A stretch of 14,822 nt of DNA from CAYMST01 sp964393115. Its GTDB lineage: Bacteria; Bacteroidota; Bacteroidia; Cytophagales; Cyclobacteriaceae. How positions within the stretch are numbered: the first letter of the stretch is position 1; each line of letters opens with the position of its first letter. The notes under the pieces are model-generated. The model ran no database searches, had not been told where the DNA came from, and saw nothing but the letters and a program-made list of their open reading frames with translations. This document shows positions 1 through 7,187 of the stretch, piece by piece. The position numbers were made by a program, and so were the translations under genes. The stretch spans positions 1 through 14,822 of the forward strand of contig CAYMST010000108.1 of the NCBI GenBank assembly GCA_964393115.1, written 5' to 3'.

Positions 1-159
1 CCCAATAAATGGATTGACAAAGTGAGCATTCTCCTTGGTGATGGCTTCGACAGTTGGTTTTTTATCCGGAGCACAGGAAAAGTTAAAGCCAAGCATGAGT
101 CCAGCCGAGGCGACTCCCGAGATGGATAAAAAGCTTCTTCTAGAAATTTCGTTATCCAT
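1..159 (-). CDS. Molybdopterin-binding large subunit of a xanthine dehydrogenase-family oxidoreductase (IorB-like), N-terminus only
   Basis: Only the first 53 codons are visible; the gene runs off the left edge. The ATG at 159 lies inside the end of the 2Fe-2S subunit gene (8-base overlap, translational coupling). The protein starts with a twin-arginine signal: ISRRSFL at residues 5-11, then a hydrophobic stretch (about 11-29) ending at Cys30. This is the usual N-terminus of the isoquinoline 1-oxidoreductase beta-type subunit, which binds the molybdenum cofactor and is exported folded by the Tat system together with its 2Fe-2S partner. No cofactor-binding region is visible, so the call rests on the Tat signal and the overlap with a 2Fe-2S gene of the matching family. 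The substrate cannot be inferred. Cys30 could be a lipidation site, but the residues before it (N-F-S) are a poor lipobox. Confidence 0.72.
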   Translation of the reverse strand, partial: MDNEISRRSFLSISGVASAGLMLGFNFSCAPDKKPTVEAITKENAHFVNPFIG

Positions 160-625
160 GATTTATTGCTTTAGAGGCTCTTTTAATTGCTTTCTTAATG
201 CGTGGATAGGTTCCACATCGGCAAAGGTTTCCAGCTAGGGCCAGATCTATATCCGCGTCATTTGGAGTAGGGTTTTTATCGAGCAAGGCTACCGCCGAAA
301 TAATTTGACCTGACTGACAATATCCACATTGTGGCACTTGTTCGTCGATCCAAGCTTGCTGTACTGGGTGAAGCTTTTCATCGTTTTTAATCCCTTCGAT
401 GGTAGTGATCTCTTTGCCCACGCATGATTTGGTAGGAATCAGACAAGCAAATGTTGGTTGGCTATTGAGAAGGACCATACAAGCGCCACATTGGCCAAGT
501 CCGCAACCAAATTTTGTCCCTGTAAGGTTAAGTTGCTCGCGTAGTACCCAAAGTAATGGTACATCTGCTTGGTCTTCTTCGATCTGATAGGATACTTGGT
601 TGATCTTGATAGAGAGAGTTCCCAT
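152..625 (-). CDS. (2Fe-2S)-binding subunit of a molybdenum hydroxylase (IorA-like)
   Basis: 157 aa, the usual length for the small electron-transfer subunit of isoquinoline 1-oxidoreductase/aldehyde dehydrogenase-type enzymes. The N-terminal half is a plant-type ferredoxin fold with cluster ligands C41, C46, C49 (motif CGLGQCGAC) and C61. The C-terminal half is the four-helix 2Fe-2S domain with C100, C103 (CGYCQSG) and C135, C137 (CRCGTYPRI). All eight ligands are present, so both clusters should form. It would pass electrons from the Mo centre of the partner subunit, whose gene overlaps its last 8 bases, to an external acceptor. There is no FAD subunit gene on the upstream side, as expected for the two-subunit IorAB type. 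It has no signal peptide of its own and probably travels with the Tat-bearing partner. The ATG at 625 has no clear Shine-Dalgarno sequence. Confidence 0.93.
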   Translation of the reverse strand: MGTLSIKINQVSYQIEEDQADVPLLWVLREQLNLTGTKFGCGLGQCGACMVLLNSQPTFACLIPTKSCVGKEITTIEGIKNDEKLHPVQQAWIDEQVPQCGYCQSGQIISAVALLDKNPTPNDADIDLALAGNLCRCGTYPRIKKAIKRASKAINHG

Positions 626-1485
626 GAATTAAGTTTTGGTCGAGTTACTCTGATAATTTAGGAATTAAGTTAGTTGATTTTCTCCAAGTTAGGAGAGCGC
701 TAACCTTTTTGTGATGTTTGTTTTACATTTTTTTACAAAAGGTGTCTATATCCGCTCTTTTTCAGGTGAAAAAATCTTGAGTAAAGTAATCTGGCGCCTA
801 GGGTTCTGTTTTTCAAAACAGATATGGGCTTTACGTCAAACTTTGATATAGAATTTCAGTGTAATGTGAGTTTATTATTTTGTAAATAACGGTTTCACTC
901 AAAAAAAATATTAATCTTAAATTTTCTCCATACAAAATACGCATAGGCAAGCTTAGTATTACTTGCTTTTTGTGTGGGGCGGAGTTTATACTATGAACAA
1001 CATTTATTACACATTTAACAAGTATTTACGCTCTATTCATTAGTAGTAATGAATCTTGTTTGCCGAAAGTCAAACAGCAAAATGCATGAAACACACTTGC
1101 TTTGAAAAGTAACAAGTAAAGGTTGATTTCACGGAAGTATTTAATTTGTCGAAAAAGTACCTGGTCAACTACTAAAATTCATCTCGACTGTAGCAACCAG
1201 GATCTCGAGAAGTCTTGATAGCGTTGACACATGTACATTTATACTAAATCTAAACGTATTGTATTGCGTGATAGATAAAACGTTTTAAGTAATTGTTATA
1301 CAGATTTGTTATGCTCAAAGTCTAATTCAGGACCTGATGTAAAATCTAGCCATACATAGTTCAAGCCAATTCCATTGTGGAACTATCTTATTCATTCCAT
1401 ATCCAATGGAATGAAATCCAATTTACATTCAATGTTTTTTCTGTAACGTTTGTGTGTATGTGTAATTGAGTTGCCTTTTGGTGAT
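626..1485. other. Long AT-rich intergenic region without a recognisable gene
   Basis: About 860 bases between two minus-strand genes with no open frame of gene size on either strand and no tRNA-like or rRNA-like pattern. It should hold the promoter of the molybdenum hydroxylase operon near its left end, but no good TAnnTTTG match was found there. Visible structure: a dyad TCTGTTTT/AAAACAGA at 805-822 with only 2 bases between the arms, and two overlapping inverted repeats at 1369-1415 listed separately. The first might fold as a short hairpin; its role is unknown. Confidence 0.6.
1369..1415. repeat. Overlapping inverted repeats able to form two alternative hairpins
   Basis: TTCATTCCAT (1391-1400) and ATGGAATGAA (1406-1415) are a perfect 10-bp inverted repeat with a 5-base loop. 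A second copy of the left-arm core, ATTCCATTG (1369-1377), is perfectly complementary to CAATGGAAT (1404-1412), so the right arm can pair with either left arm but not both. The element lies 71-117 bases downstream of the stop of the CheC-like gene. No T-tract follows on either strand, so a simple intrinsic terminator is not well supported. Confidence 0.6.
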
Positions 1486-2088
1486 TCAATCTTCGGCCAT
1501 AAAGCCGATTTCGTCAATAACCATCTCCTCTAAAATAATGTAATAGTCGAGCGCTATATTAGATTCACTAGTTACCAATTTGGCATGGACCATGAAGTGA
1601 GCCATGTTTTCCTTTTCCATTCTATAGGTAAACCGATCTGCAATGACCTCTCTGGAGGCAGTTACATTTTTCGGAAGGCCATTTTTCATGTCAATATCGA
1701 GTAGGTCTGCATATTGTGTAATCGCTGCTGACGTGGTCGCATTATTGAACTCTAAGATGAAAGGAGCAAACTTCTCAGCTGAAATCGTACTTTGCGCATC
1801 TTCCTGTAAGCATTTCTTGTATAGGCGCTTTTGATCACCATTAGCCAACTTTAATATACTAATACCGTTTGCTTCACCATATATTTCCGATACAAAAGCG
1901 TTTTTAGAGCCCAAGAGTTGAATGTAGTCCTCTCCAGAAGGCAATTCCGTGATTTCAAACTCCTCTATTTTAACATCCTCATTTGTAAAATTGTGAACAG
2001 ATTTTGCCGACATTTCAACACCACGACGAAGTATTTCAAGACCAAGATCTTGTTGGTCTTTATCGAGAGAATTCCAAGTTACCATCAT
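1486..2088 (-). CDS. CheC-like chemotaxis phosphatase-family protein
   Basis: The ATG at 2088 (or the next codon, 2085) is preferred over an in-frame TTG at 2097. The product is about 200 aa with the CheC/CheX/FliY pseudo-repeat layout: helix, strand-rich part, second helix, strand-rich part. The family active-site pattern is [DS]-x3-E-x2-N-x22-P. In the second half E116, N119 and P142 (numbered from the TTG) keep E-x2-N-x22-P exactly, although the preceding D/S position is Pro112. In the first half D17 and E21 are present, but the Asn is Arg24 and the Pro is Phe47, so that site looks dead. CheC proteins dephosphorylate CheY-P or related receivers in the cytoplasm. No chemotaxis or response-regulator gene is next to it; it stands alone between large intergenic regions. 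A signalling role is inferred; partner unknown. Assignment is by motif and length only. Confidence 0.6.
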   Translation of the reverse strand: MMVTWNSLDKDQQDLGLEILRRGVEMSAKSVHNFTNEDVKIEEFEITELPSGEDYIQLLGSKNAFVSEIYGEANGISILKLANGDQKRLYKKCLQEDAQSTISAEKFAPFILEFNNATTSAAITQYADLLDIDMKNGLPKNVTASREVIADRFTYRMEKENMAHFMVHAKLVTSESNIALDYYIILEEMVIDEIGFMAED

Positions 2089-2684
2089 AATACCCAAATT
2101 TTCATAGATCAGCAGATTTCCACCTTTGCGGTGGCTCTTACTTTCACTAAGATATCAAGATGTTATGGAAGCTAAATATCAAAATCGGTTGATCAGGTGT
2201 TTTCTAAGTTGAACTGATCAAATATGACGACTTACCTATTTCCAAAGTGTATGATTTACATTTAAACGGGGTTAGAGAGGTTTAGGTTGTGTTTTTCTAA
2301 TTTTTTTTTGATTTAATTGTGATATTTAACGTAAAAGGTCAATATAGTCATGAAATTATTATCACCTGTTAAGGTGTTTGTTTTATGTTAAATATAACTT
2401 TTCAAACATTTGTTTTGATCCAAATTATGCAAAACGTATATATACAATAGGTTTTTCCATTATAGGTCCTTTTTGAAGCGTTTACCTGAACCGAATGAAA
2501 CTAAGGTGGTGGAGGTTATTTTCTTTAGAAAATAGTAGGTTGTGCCAAATCGTATATCGTTCTAGTACTTAGTCTTTGTCCTTGAGACGACGCTATTCTT
2601 CTTATGACATTGTGTCGCTTTAGAATTAGTCGATTTTGATGAATTGATAAATACCTAAAACGTACCTTTACCGAAACACTTACT
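2089..2684. promoter_or_regulatory. Divergent intergenic region with dyads
   Basis: This 596-base gap separates the minus-strand CheC-like gene from the plus-strand secreted-protein gene and should hold both promoters. Seen in it: CCACC/GGTGG (2120-2134, 5-base loop), which would be a small GC-rich hairpin just upstream of the CheC-like start; the larger dyad at 2189-2221; and CACCT/AGGTG (2363-2376, 4-base loop) followed by a T-rich stretch. A weak promoter-like TACCTTTA (2663-2670) lies 15 bases before the plus-strand ATG, with TTG at 2644-2646, but the 16-base spacing is short. No gene was found in the gap. Confidence 0.45.
2189..2221. repeat. 8-bp dyad TTGATCAG/CTGATCAA with 17-base spacer
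   Basis: TTGATCAG at 2189-2196 and its exact reverse complement CTGATCAA at 2214-2221 have centres 25 bases apart, about 2.4 helical turns. It lies about 100 bases upstream of the CheC-like start, between divergent genes, where an operator could act on either. No regulator gene is adjacent. Confidence 0.5.
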
Positions 2685-4703
2685 ATGAGAACGTTTTTGT
2701 TGGTTACTATATTCGCAGCACTACCTTTAATAACTATCTCCCAAATTCCTAGATTCAAAATAGCAATTGAACGTGATACGCTCATTAATGGTGACTCTGT
2801 TATTTTTTATGATGAAACATTAGTTGGTTTTCCAACTGATGGGACAGAAGGAGTGGATAGGGTTTATGATGCGATTAAGTTATTTGGAAATACCAGACTG
2901 CAGGTATATACCATTTTAAATGGTGCTCCTTACACTATACAGGCTTGGCCTCCAATCGATAAGGTAAGGTTTATGGAAGTAGGGTATTTGACCAATGAAC
3001 CGGGGAATTTTACTTTTCAAGTGGTACAAAGAGAAGTTGACAAGACGTTTTCAATTTGGGTAATGGATCATTTTACTAACACGCTTGCGAATCTTGACAC
3101 CGCAGGGTATCTTTTTAATACAGGAAATGTAGATAAAGTTAACCGGTTTACGGTATTCGTCACTGAGGCAGGTACGGACGTAAATTTATGGAATGGAGTA
3201 GTCTGGAGTAAAGGAGACTTGCCGGATTCAACTCAATATGCCTATCTAAGAGCAAACTTCAATACAGCTGCTAACGGAGAATTTTCTTGTTTGGACTTAG
3301 AAATTGGTGGTGGTGATACACTGGTTGTTGCCCAACAGCATACCCTCAAGGTGTTATCAAGACTTCATAATAGAGGTGACGTGCTGGTCAGTTCAGGAGG
3401 AAATCTACTTACTTATGACCAAGGGGAATTTTTAGGCAGGGATGTGTATGTTGCGCGAAATACGCGCTTTTCTGGGGAGCAATACAGTTTTGTAGGATCT
3501 CCAGTAGAGATGAATACGTCTATTTTGGGCAATAGCCTAGGGGACCCGGTTTGGGGCTACGATGAGACTGCGGATTTCGGTACAGATGAAGGTTTAGCGA
3601 GATGGGTTAATGTAATGGATTCGGTGATTCGCCCTGGAGTAGGGTATGCACAAGCTAGAAAAGATACTCTACTCTTTAAAGGGAAACCAAATACGGGAAC
3701 CATAGAAGTGGCGGGGACATATACCGAAACTGGTGATGATGATACCGACGGCTGGTTTTTAACTGCCAACCCATATCCTATGGCCATTGTTGCCGATTCA
3801 TTTTTGACTACCAACGGTTTGAGTGCCATCTATTTTTGGGATGACAATGGCTCCAATCAAGAAAGAGGTAGCAACGCCGATTATGTCGTAGCGGGGTTAT
3901 TAGGTACGGTAGGTTCGGATAGTAGAGCAGGAAACGGTAACCGATTCAATGGAAATATAGGTGCCTGTCAGGGTTTTTTTGTACAACTTTCCAGTAACGA
4001 TACGACCATTACATATGAGGAAAGTATGAGGAGCATCGGCAACAATAGTGACGATAACTTTTTTAGAACTTTAGATAAAATAGAAAAGATAAAACTCCAA
4101 CTATCTGGTGATAATCGTGTTTCGGAAAGTTTAGTTGGCTTCGTTCAAGACGGAGATTTTGGTATAGATAGATATGATGCAACGCATCTTGCAACTGGTG
4201 AGTTTTCAATAAAAACATTAAGTACGGTTGGTCGCACGTTGGCCATACAGGGTTTACCTTTACTTAACGGATCTTCCATGAGGGTTCCTGTAAGTGTCTC
4301 TTTAGGGGATGAAAAGAATGCAATGTTGTCTATCCACCCAGCAAACATCAAGGGGTATGACTATTATGCGGTGTCCTGGACTGACCCATTTTCGAGAACT
4401 AGAATTTTCGCGGATGAACCTGTCGAAGTTAGTGGTAGTTTTGATTTAGTCCTTCACCCCAGTAAACCTTCACCATCTAAGGTAGTAGATGTGCAAATTT
4501 TAGTAAATGATCAAGTGATGACTATCAAGGTTCCCACCGAATATCAGACGTTTCGGTATACCATCACAACACTTTCAGGTCAAAAAATTGTAAGAGACAT
4601 ATCATCCTCCAATCGCGCTGAATTGGAACTTATGGATGGTGTTTACATTGTCTCACTTCAATTTGGCGACAAAAGCTATTCTACCAAGGTACTGATGAGG
4701 TAA
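2685..4703 (+). CDS. Secreted protein with T9SS type A C-terminal sorting domain
   Basis: 672 aa. Residues 1-20 are a Sec signal peptide (MRTFLLV, hydrophobic core, ending near ISQ). The last ~75 residues (about 598-672) are a T9SS type A sorting domain: YTITTLSGQK, then GVYIVSLQFGD and a Lys-containing end, KVLMR. Such domains send cargo through the type IX secretion system to the cell surface or medium, where the tail is removed. The body is beta-rich and has two motifs common in Bacteroidota secreted proteins, YSFVGSPVE (about 265) and GWFLTANPYP (about 356), the latter followed by IYFWDDNGSN. No catalytic motif was recognised, so surface or adhesin function is only a guess. The gene is monocistronic: 596 bases of non-coding DNA upstream and a convergent gene 36 bases downstream. 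Confidence 0.85.
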   Translation: MRTFLLVTIFAALPLITISQIPRFKIAIERDTLINGDSVIFYDETLVGFPTDGTEGVDRVYDAIKLFGNTRLQVYTILNGAPYTIQAWPPIDKVRFMEVGYLTNEPGNFTFQVVQREVDKTFSIWVMDHFTNTLANLDTAGYLFNTGNVDKVNRFTVFVTEAGTDVNLWNGVVWSKGDLPDSTQYAYLRANFNTAANGEFSCLDLEIGGGDTLVVAQQHTLKVLSRLHNRGDVLVSSGGNLLTYDQGEFLGRDVYVARNTRFSGEQYSFVGSPVEMNTSILGNSLGDPVWGYDETADFGTDEGLARWVNVMDSVIRPGVGYAQARKDTLLFKGKPNTGTIEVAGTYTETGDDDTDGWFLTANPYPMAIVADSFLTTNGLSAIYFWDDNGSNQERGSNADYVVAGLLGTVGSDSRAGNGNRFNGNIGACQGFFVQLSSNDTTITYEESMRSIGNNSDDNFFRTLDKIEKIKLQLSGDNRVSESLVGFVQDGDFGIDRYDATHLATGEFSIKTLSTVGRTLAIQGLPLLNGSSMRVPVSVSLGDEKNAMLSIHPANIKGYDYYAVSWTDPFSRTRIFADEPVEVSGSFDLVLHPSKPSPSKVVDVQILVNDQVMTIKVPTEYQTFRYTITTLSGQKIVRDISSSNRAELELMDGVYIVSLQFGDKSYSTKVLMR

Positions 4704-4739
4704 GTGTCAGTATAGGGCCTATGTATTGCGTCAGTGCTA

Positions 4740-6095
4740 TTAATTTATGATATCATAGAATGACTTAGCGAACGCATTCGAATCAAAGGCTGTCTTATCA
4801 TGTGTCAATCCCATACGGACTACTACTAGCTTTTCGGTAGGAAAAATAAATATACGCTGGCCGTGATACCCTCTACAAGTAATGGTATTAGTAGGTAAAT
4901 CAGGGTATACTTTTCCTTTATTAAGCCAAAAATGGCCACCATATTCTCCATCAGAGTCAGGAGCTGCTGCAGTAATGAATCTCATCCATTCCTCTGAGAT
5001 CAGCCGTTCGTCATTCCAAACTCCGTCGTTAGCCATTAACCAACCAAACTTACCCCAATCCCGGGTTGAAGCCCAACCATATGATGATCCTACAAAGTGA
5101 TTAGATGCATCCGTTTCAATAAGCAAAGAACTCATTCCCATTTTTTGATGGAAGAGTTGATAGGGTGCCAATAGGTAATCATAATGCGTAGGAAAATACT
5201 GTGCTATGGCTTTGCAAAGTAGGGCCGTAGTTCCAGTACTGTAATAGAATTTACTTCGCGTAGGTTGTACCAATGGTTGTGCGAATACAACTTCCGCCAT
5301 GTCATCTTGTTTGTAAAGCATTTCAGTCACGGCACATACACGATCGTATTCTTCTTCCCATTGTAGACCTGTTACCATATTAAGTGCATCCCGATATTGG
5401 ATGTAATGACGGTCATCATTTTTCCAGGCTTCAACGGGTATTTCATCATGAAGCCCTAATAAACTGTCCCTTGCCATATTTGCCATTAGCACCGCGGTCA
5501 GGCTTTTTGTCATGCTCCAACCGGGGAATTTAGTGTGTTTGGTGAAGTTATGAGCATAGCGCTCTGCCACTACTTTACCTTTGTATATGGCTACCACTGC
5601 TCTCGTATTCTTAGTGTTAACTTCTGGGTTTTCTTCTTGAAATGCTTTGTCCAGCGCCATATCCATCTGCCTTTTTTGAGAAGCTGTTAGCAGATCTATC
5701 GAGTCAAAAGCCGCAAAATAATGAAGAACGGAATCTGCGATTTCTTCGTCAAGCAAATCAAAGTCCTGTTGGCGGACTTCGCTTACTTCTTTTTGGTTCA
5801 CCAGAGCACATCCAAGCCCTTCTCGGTAAACGGCTGTTTTGGGGTATAACCCATAAAAATCACTGGTTACAGTTTTGTTTTCGTAATCGACTTGACTAGA
5901 GGCCAGATCGGTTGGAGGAAAGCTCAGGTCTTCGTCAAGAACTTGTTTTTCGCTCATATTGGCCAAGAAAATACATGAGCATAGATTTTTCGCTGCATAT
6001 CCATTGAGAATAGGGAGTTTGGGATAAATGGATAGCCTGAAGTAAATGCCAGCGCCTATCAACATAACGATAACAATGGTGAAAAATCTTTTCAT
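4740..6095 (-). CDS. Membrane-anchored serine hydrolase (class C beta-lactamase/6-aminohexanoate hydrolase-like)
   Basis: The ATG at 6095 (MKRFFTIV) gives 451 aa with an N-terminal membrane segment (about residues 3-20); the in-frame TTG at 6128 would overlap the proposed promoter. After a Cys-containing N-terminal stretch (AAKNLCSCIF, about 34-43), the hydrolase fold carries the SxxK nucleophile motif SMTK (194-197, in GWSMTKS), a second motif YYSTGT (284-289) supplying the tyrosine, and a third motif YHGQR (410-414) in place of KTG. GGHFWLN and FIFPTEKLVVVRMG are also typical of this branch. The family hydrolyses amide or ester bonds; most members are not antibiotic-resistance beta-lactamases and the substrate cannot be read from sequence. 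It should act outside the inner membrane. The gene lies 88 bases downstream of the sterol desaturase-family gene but seems to have its own promoter. Confidence 0.87.
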   Translation of the reverse strand: MKRFFTIVIVMLIGAGIYFRLSIYPKLPILNGYAAKNLCSCIFLANMSEKQVLDEDLSFPPTDLASSQVDYENKTVTSDFYGLYPKTAVYREGLGCALVNQKEVSEVRQQDFDLLDEEIADSVLHYFAAFDSIDLLTASQKRQMDMALDKAFQEENPEVNTKNTRAVVAIYKGKVVAERYAHNFTKHTKFPGWSMTKSLTAVLMANMARDSLLGLHDEIPVEAWKNDDRHYIQYRDALNMVTGLQWEEEYDRVCAVTEMLYKQDDMAEVVFAQPLVQPTRSKFYYSTGTTALLCKAIAQYFPTHYDYLLAPYQLFHQKMGMSSLLIETDASNHFVGSSYGWASTRDWGKFGWLMANDGVWNDERLISEEWMRFITAAAPDSDGEYGGHFWLNKGKVYPDLPTNTITCRGYHGQRIFIFPTEKLVVVRMGLTHDKTAFDSNAFAKSFYDIIN

Positions 6096-6125
6096 AGATG
6101 TAAGTCGCAATAATGTATATTTTAC

Positions 6126-6158
6126 CAAACGGAATTTAAAAGTGTTCGGCTAAACAAA
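6126..6158 (-). promoter_or_regulatory. Bacteroidota-type promoter for the serine hydrolase gene
   Basis: On the minus strand TTTG (6158-6155) is followed after 21 bases by TCCGTTTG (6133-6126), 7 of 8 agreement with the -7 consensus TAnnTTTG. Transcription would start near 6119, leaving a leader of about 25 bases before the ATG at 6095. Motif match only. Confidence 0.4.
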
Positions 6159-6183
6159 AAAAGGAAAGCTCGAAAGATATTCG

Positions 6184-7077
6184 TTAAGTATTCTTTTTCA
6201 AACCGATTAAGGCTTGCTCTTCAAAAGTTTTTGGGAAATCTTCCACCTGTTCGAAGCCTAGTGGAATGTCACGACCGTCATAAGGAATGTGGGCTGTTCC
6301 AAATAGATAATCCCAAGTGCTCAAGGTAATGCCGAAGTTTACGCCATACTTCGAAGGAATATGTTTGGCGTGATGCCAGATGTGCATTCTAGGGTTGTTG
6401 AAAATATACTTGAGAGGTCCGATGTCAATGTTGAGGTTCGCATGGTTCCAGTGTCCAACTATCAAAGCGAAAATGTGAACTATAAAAAAGTCATCAATCC
6501 CAAACCCGATCATAGCGATGGGGATATATTCAAGTCCTCTATATACAACGTTTTCCATCCAATGATACCGTAGGTGTGCGGCAAACCCCATTTCTTGCAC
6601 ACTATGATGTACTTTGTGAAATTTCCATAATGCGGGGACTCTATGTAATAATCGATGAATCCACCAATGAATAAAATCTCGGGTGATAAAGAGTACAAAT
6701 AGCTGTGCGAAACGCGGCCATTGCTCAATATGAATTGATACAATGTTGGTGAGTCCAAAAAGAGAAAGGAAATCATTGAAAGCATTTACAAAAACATCAA
6801 AAGCGGCGTTGAATATGACTAGGCTAAAAAGGAAAAAGTTGAAGAACATATAGAATACATCTAGCCAAAAATCTTGACGAAACCTGGACTGCCTTTCACG
6901 CCATGGCTTTATGGCTTCCAAACCAAAAAAAATCAGTGAAATCACTATCAGAAACCAAAAGTAGTTTTCCCACCATGGCTTATAGCTATAGTCGAAAGTT
7001 ATTTCTGAAAGCAAGTAATCGGCGTAGCCTTGATATGCCCGAAGTACAATCTCCCAATATTTTAAGATGATTTCCAT
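6184..7077 (-). CDS. Sterol desaturase/fatty acid hydroxylase family membrane protein
   Basis: 297 aa integral membrane protein. Hydrophobic segments lie at about 38-55, 70-100, 122-134 and 183-208. The di-iron histidine boxes of the family are present: H137-x3-H141 with H145 (HWWIHRLLH), H154-x2-H157-H158 (HKVHH), H209/H212 (HWNH), and H232-x2-H235-H236 (HIWHH). Members use O2 and electrons to hydroxylate or desaturate lipid substrates; close bacterial relatives include alkylglycerol monooxygenase-like and carotenoid hydroxylase-like proteins. The substrate here is unknown. It is transcribed divergently from argH across 110 bases and is followed by the serine hydrolase gene on the same strand. 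The ATG at 7077 is supported by the family-typical start and by the promoter-like element just upstream. Confidence 0.9.
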   Translation of the reverse strand: MEIILKYWEIVLRAYQGYADYLLSEITFDYSYKPWWENYFWFLIVISLIFFGLEAIKPWRERQSRFRQDFWLDVFYMFFNFFLFSLVIFNAAFDVFVNAFNDFLSLFGLTNIVSIHIEQWPRFAQLFVLFITRDFIHWWIHRLLHRVPALWKFHKVHHSVQEMGFAAHLRYHWMENVVYRGLEYIPIAMIGFGIDDFFIVHIFALIVGHWNHANLNIDIGPLKYIFNNPRMHIWHHAKHIPSKYGVNFGITLSTWDYLFGTAHIPYDGRDIPLGFEQVEDFPKTFEEQALIGLKKNT

Positions 7078-7084
7078 TTCCAGT

Positions 7085-7092
7085 CAAATGTA
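7085..7092 (-). promoter_or_regulatory. Exact TAnnTTTG element just before the desaturase-family gene
   Basis: TACATTTG on the minus strand (7092-7085) is a perfect match to the Bacteroidota -7 element, but no good TTTG lies at the expected upstream distance. If used, transcription would start almost at the ATG (7077), giving a leaderless or nearly leaderless message. Confidence 0.3.
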
Positions 7093-7130
7093 GAAAAATA
7101 TTAAGGCTAACACTGTGATTAAGGTCACGG

Positions 7131-7163
7131 TTTTAAATCAGTTGAGATGGAATATTATATTTG
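7131..7163 (+). promoter_or_regulatory. Bacteroidota-type promoter for argH
   Basis: TATATTTG (7156-7163) matches TAnnTTTG exactly. TTTT (7131-7134, 3 of 4 to TTTG) lies 21 bases before it. A start near 7170 leaves a leader of about 18 bases before the ATG at 7188, and it argues against the in-frame TTG at 7161, which lies inside this element. Confidence 0.48.
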
Positions 7164-7187
7164 CCACAAAAAAATAGCAGTTGTCGT

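Noticed and set aside
805..822. TCTGTTTT/AAAACAGA inverted repeat as a terminator
   Set aside because: Only 2 bases between the arms, no T-tract and no gene ending nearby; kept only as a remark on the intergenic region.
1000..1045. Tiny ATG frame (16 codons) in the left intergenic region with an AG-rich stretch before it
   Set aside because: Too short, no neighbour to couple with, and such frames are expected by chance in 860 bases.
2363..2384. CACCT/AGGTG hairpin followed by T-rich DNA as an intrinsic terminator
   Set aside because: No plus-strand gene ends upstream of it and the 5-bp stem is weak.
2685..4703. Enzymatic function for the T9SS cargo protein
   Set aside because: No catalytic motif or known enzyme domain could be seen; only secretion signals and beta-rich motifs are supported.
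4740..6095. Antibiotic-resistance beta-lactamase
   Set aside because: The third motif is HGQ, not KTG, and the N-terminal part and anchor fit the broad serine hydrolase family, not resistance enzymes.
6096..6128. TTG at 6128 as the start of the serine hydrolase
   Set aside because: It falls on the -7 promoter element; the ATG at 6095 gives a normal membrane-anchor N-terminus.
7161..7187. TTG at 7161 as the start of argH
   Set aside because: It lies inside the exact TATATTTG promoter element, and the ATG at 7188 begins the usual ArgH N-terminus.
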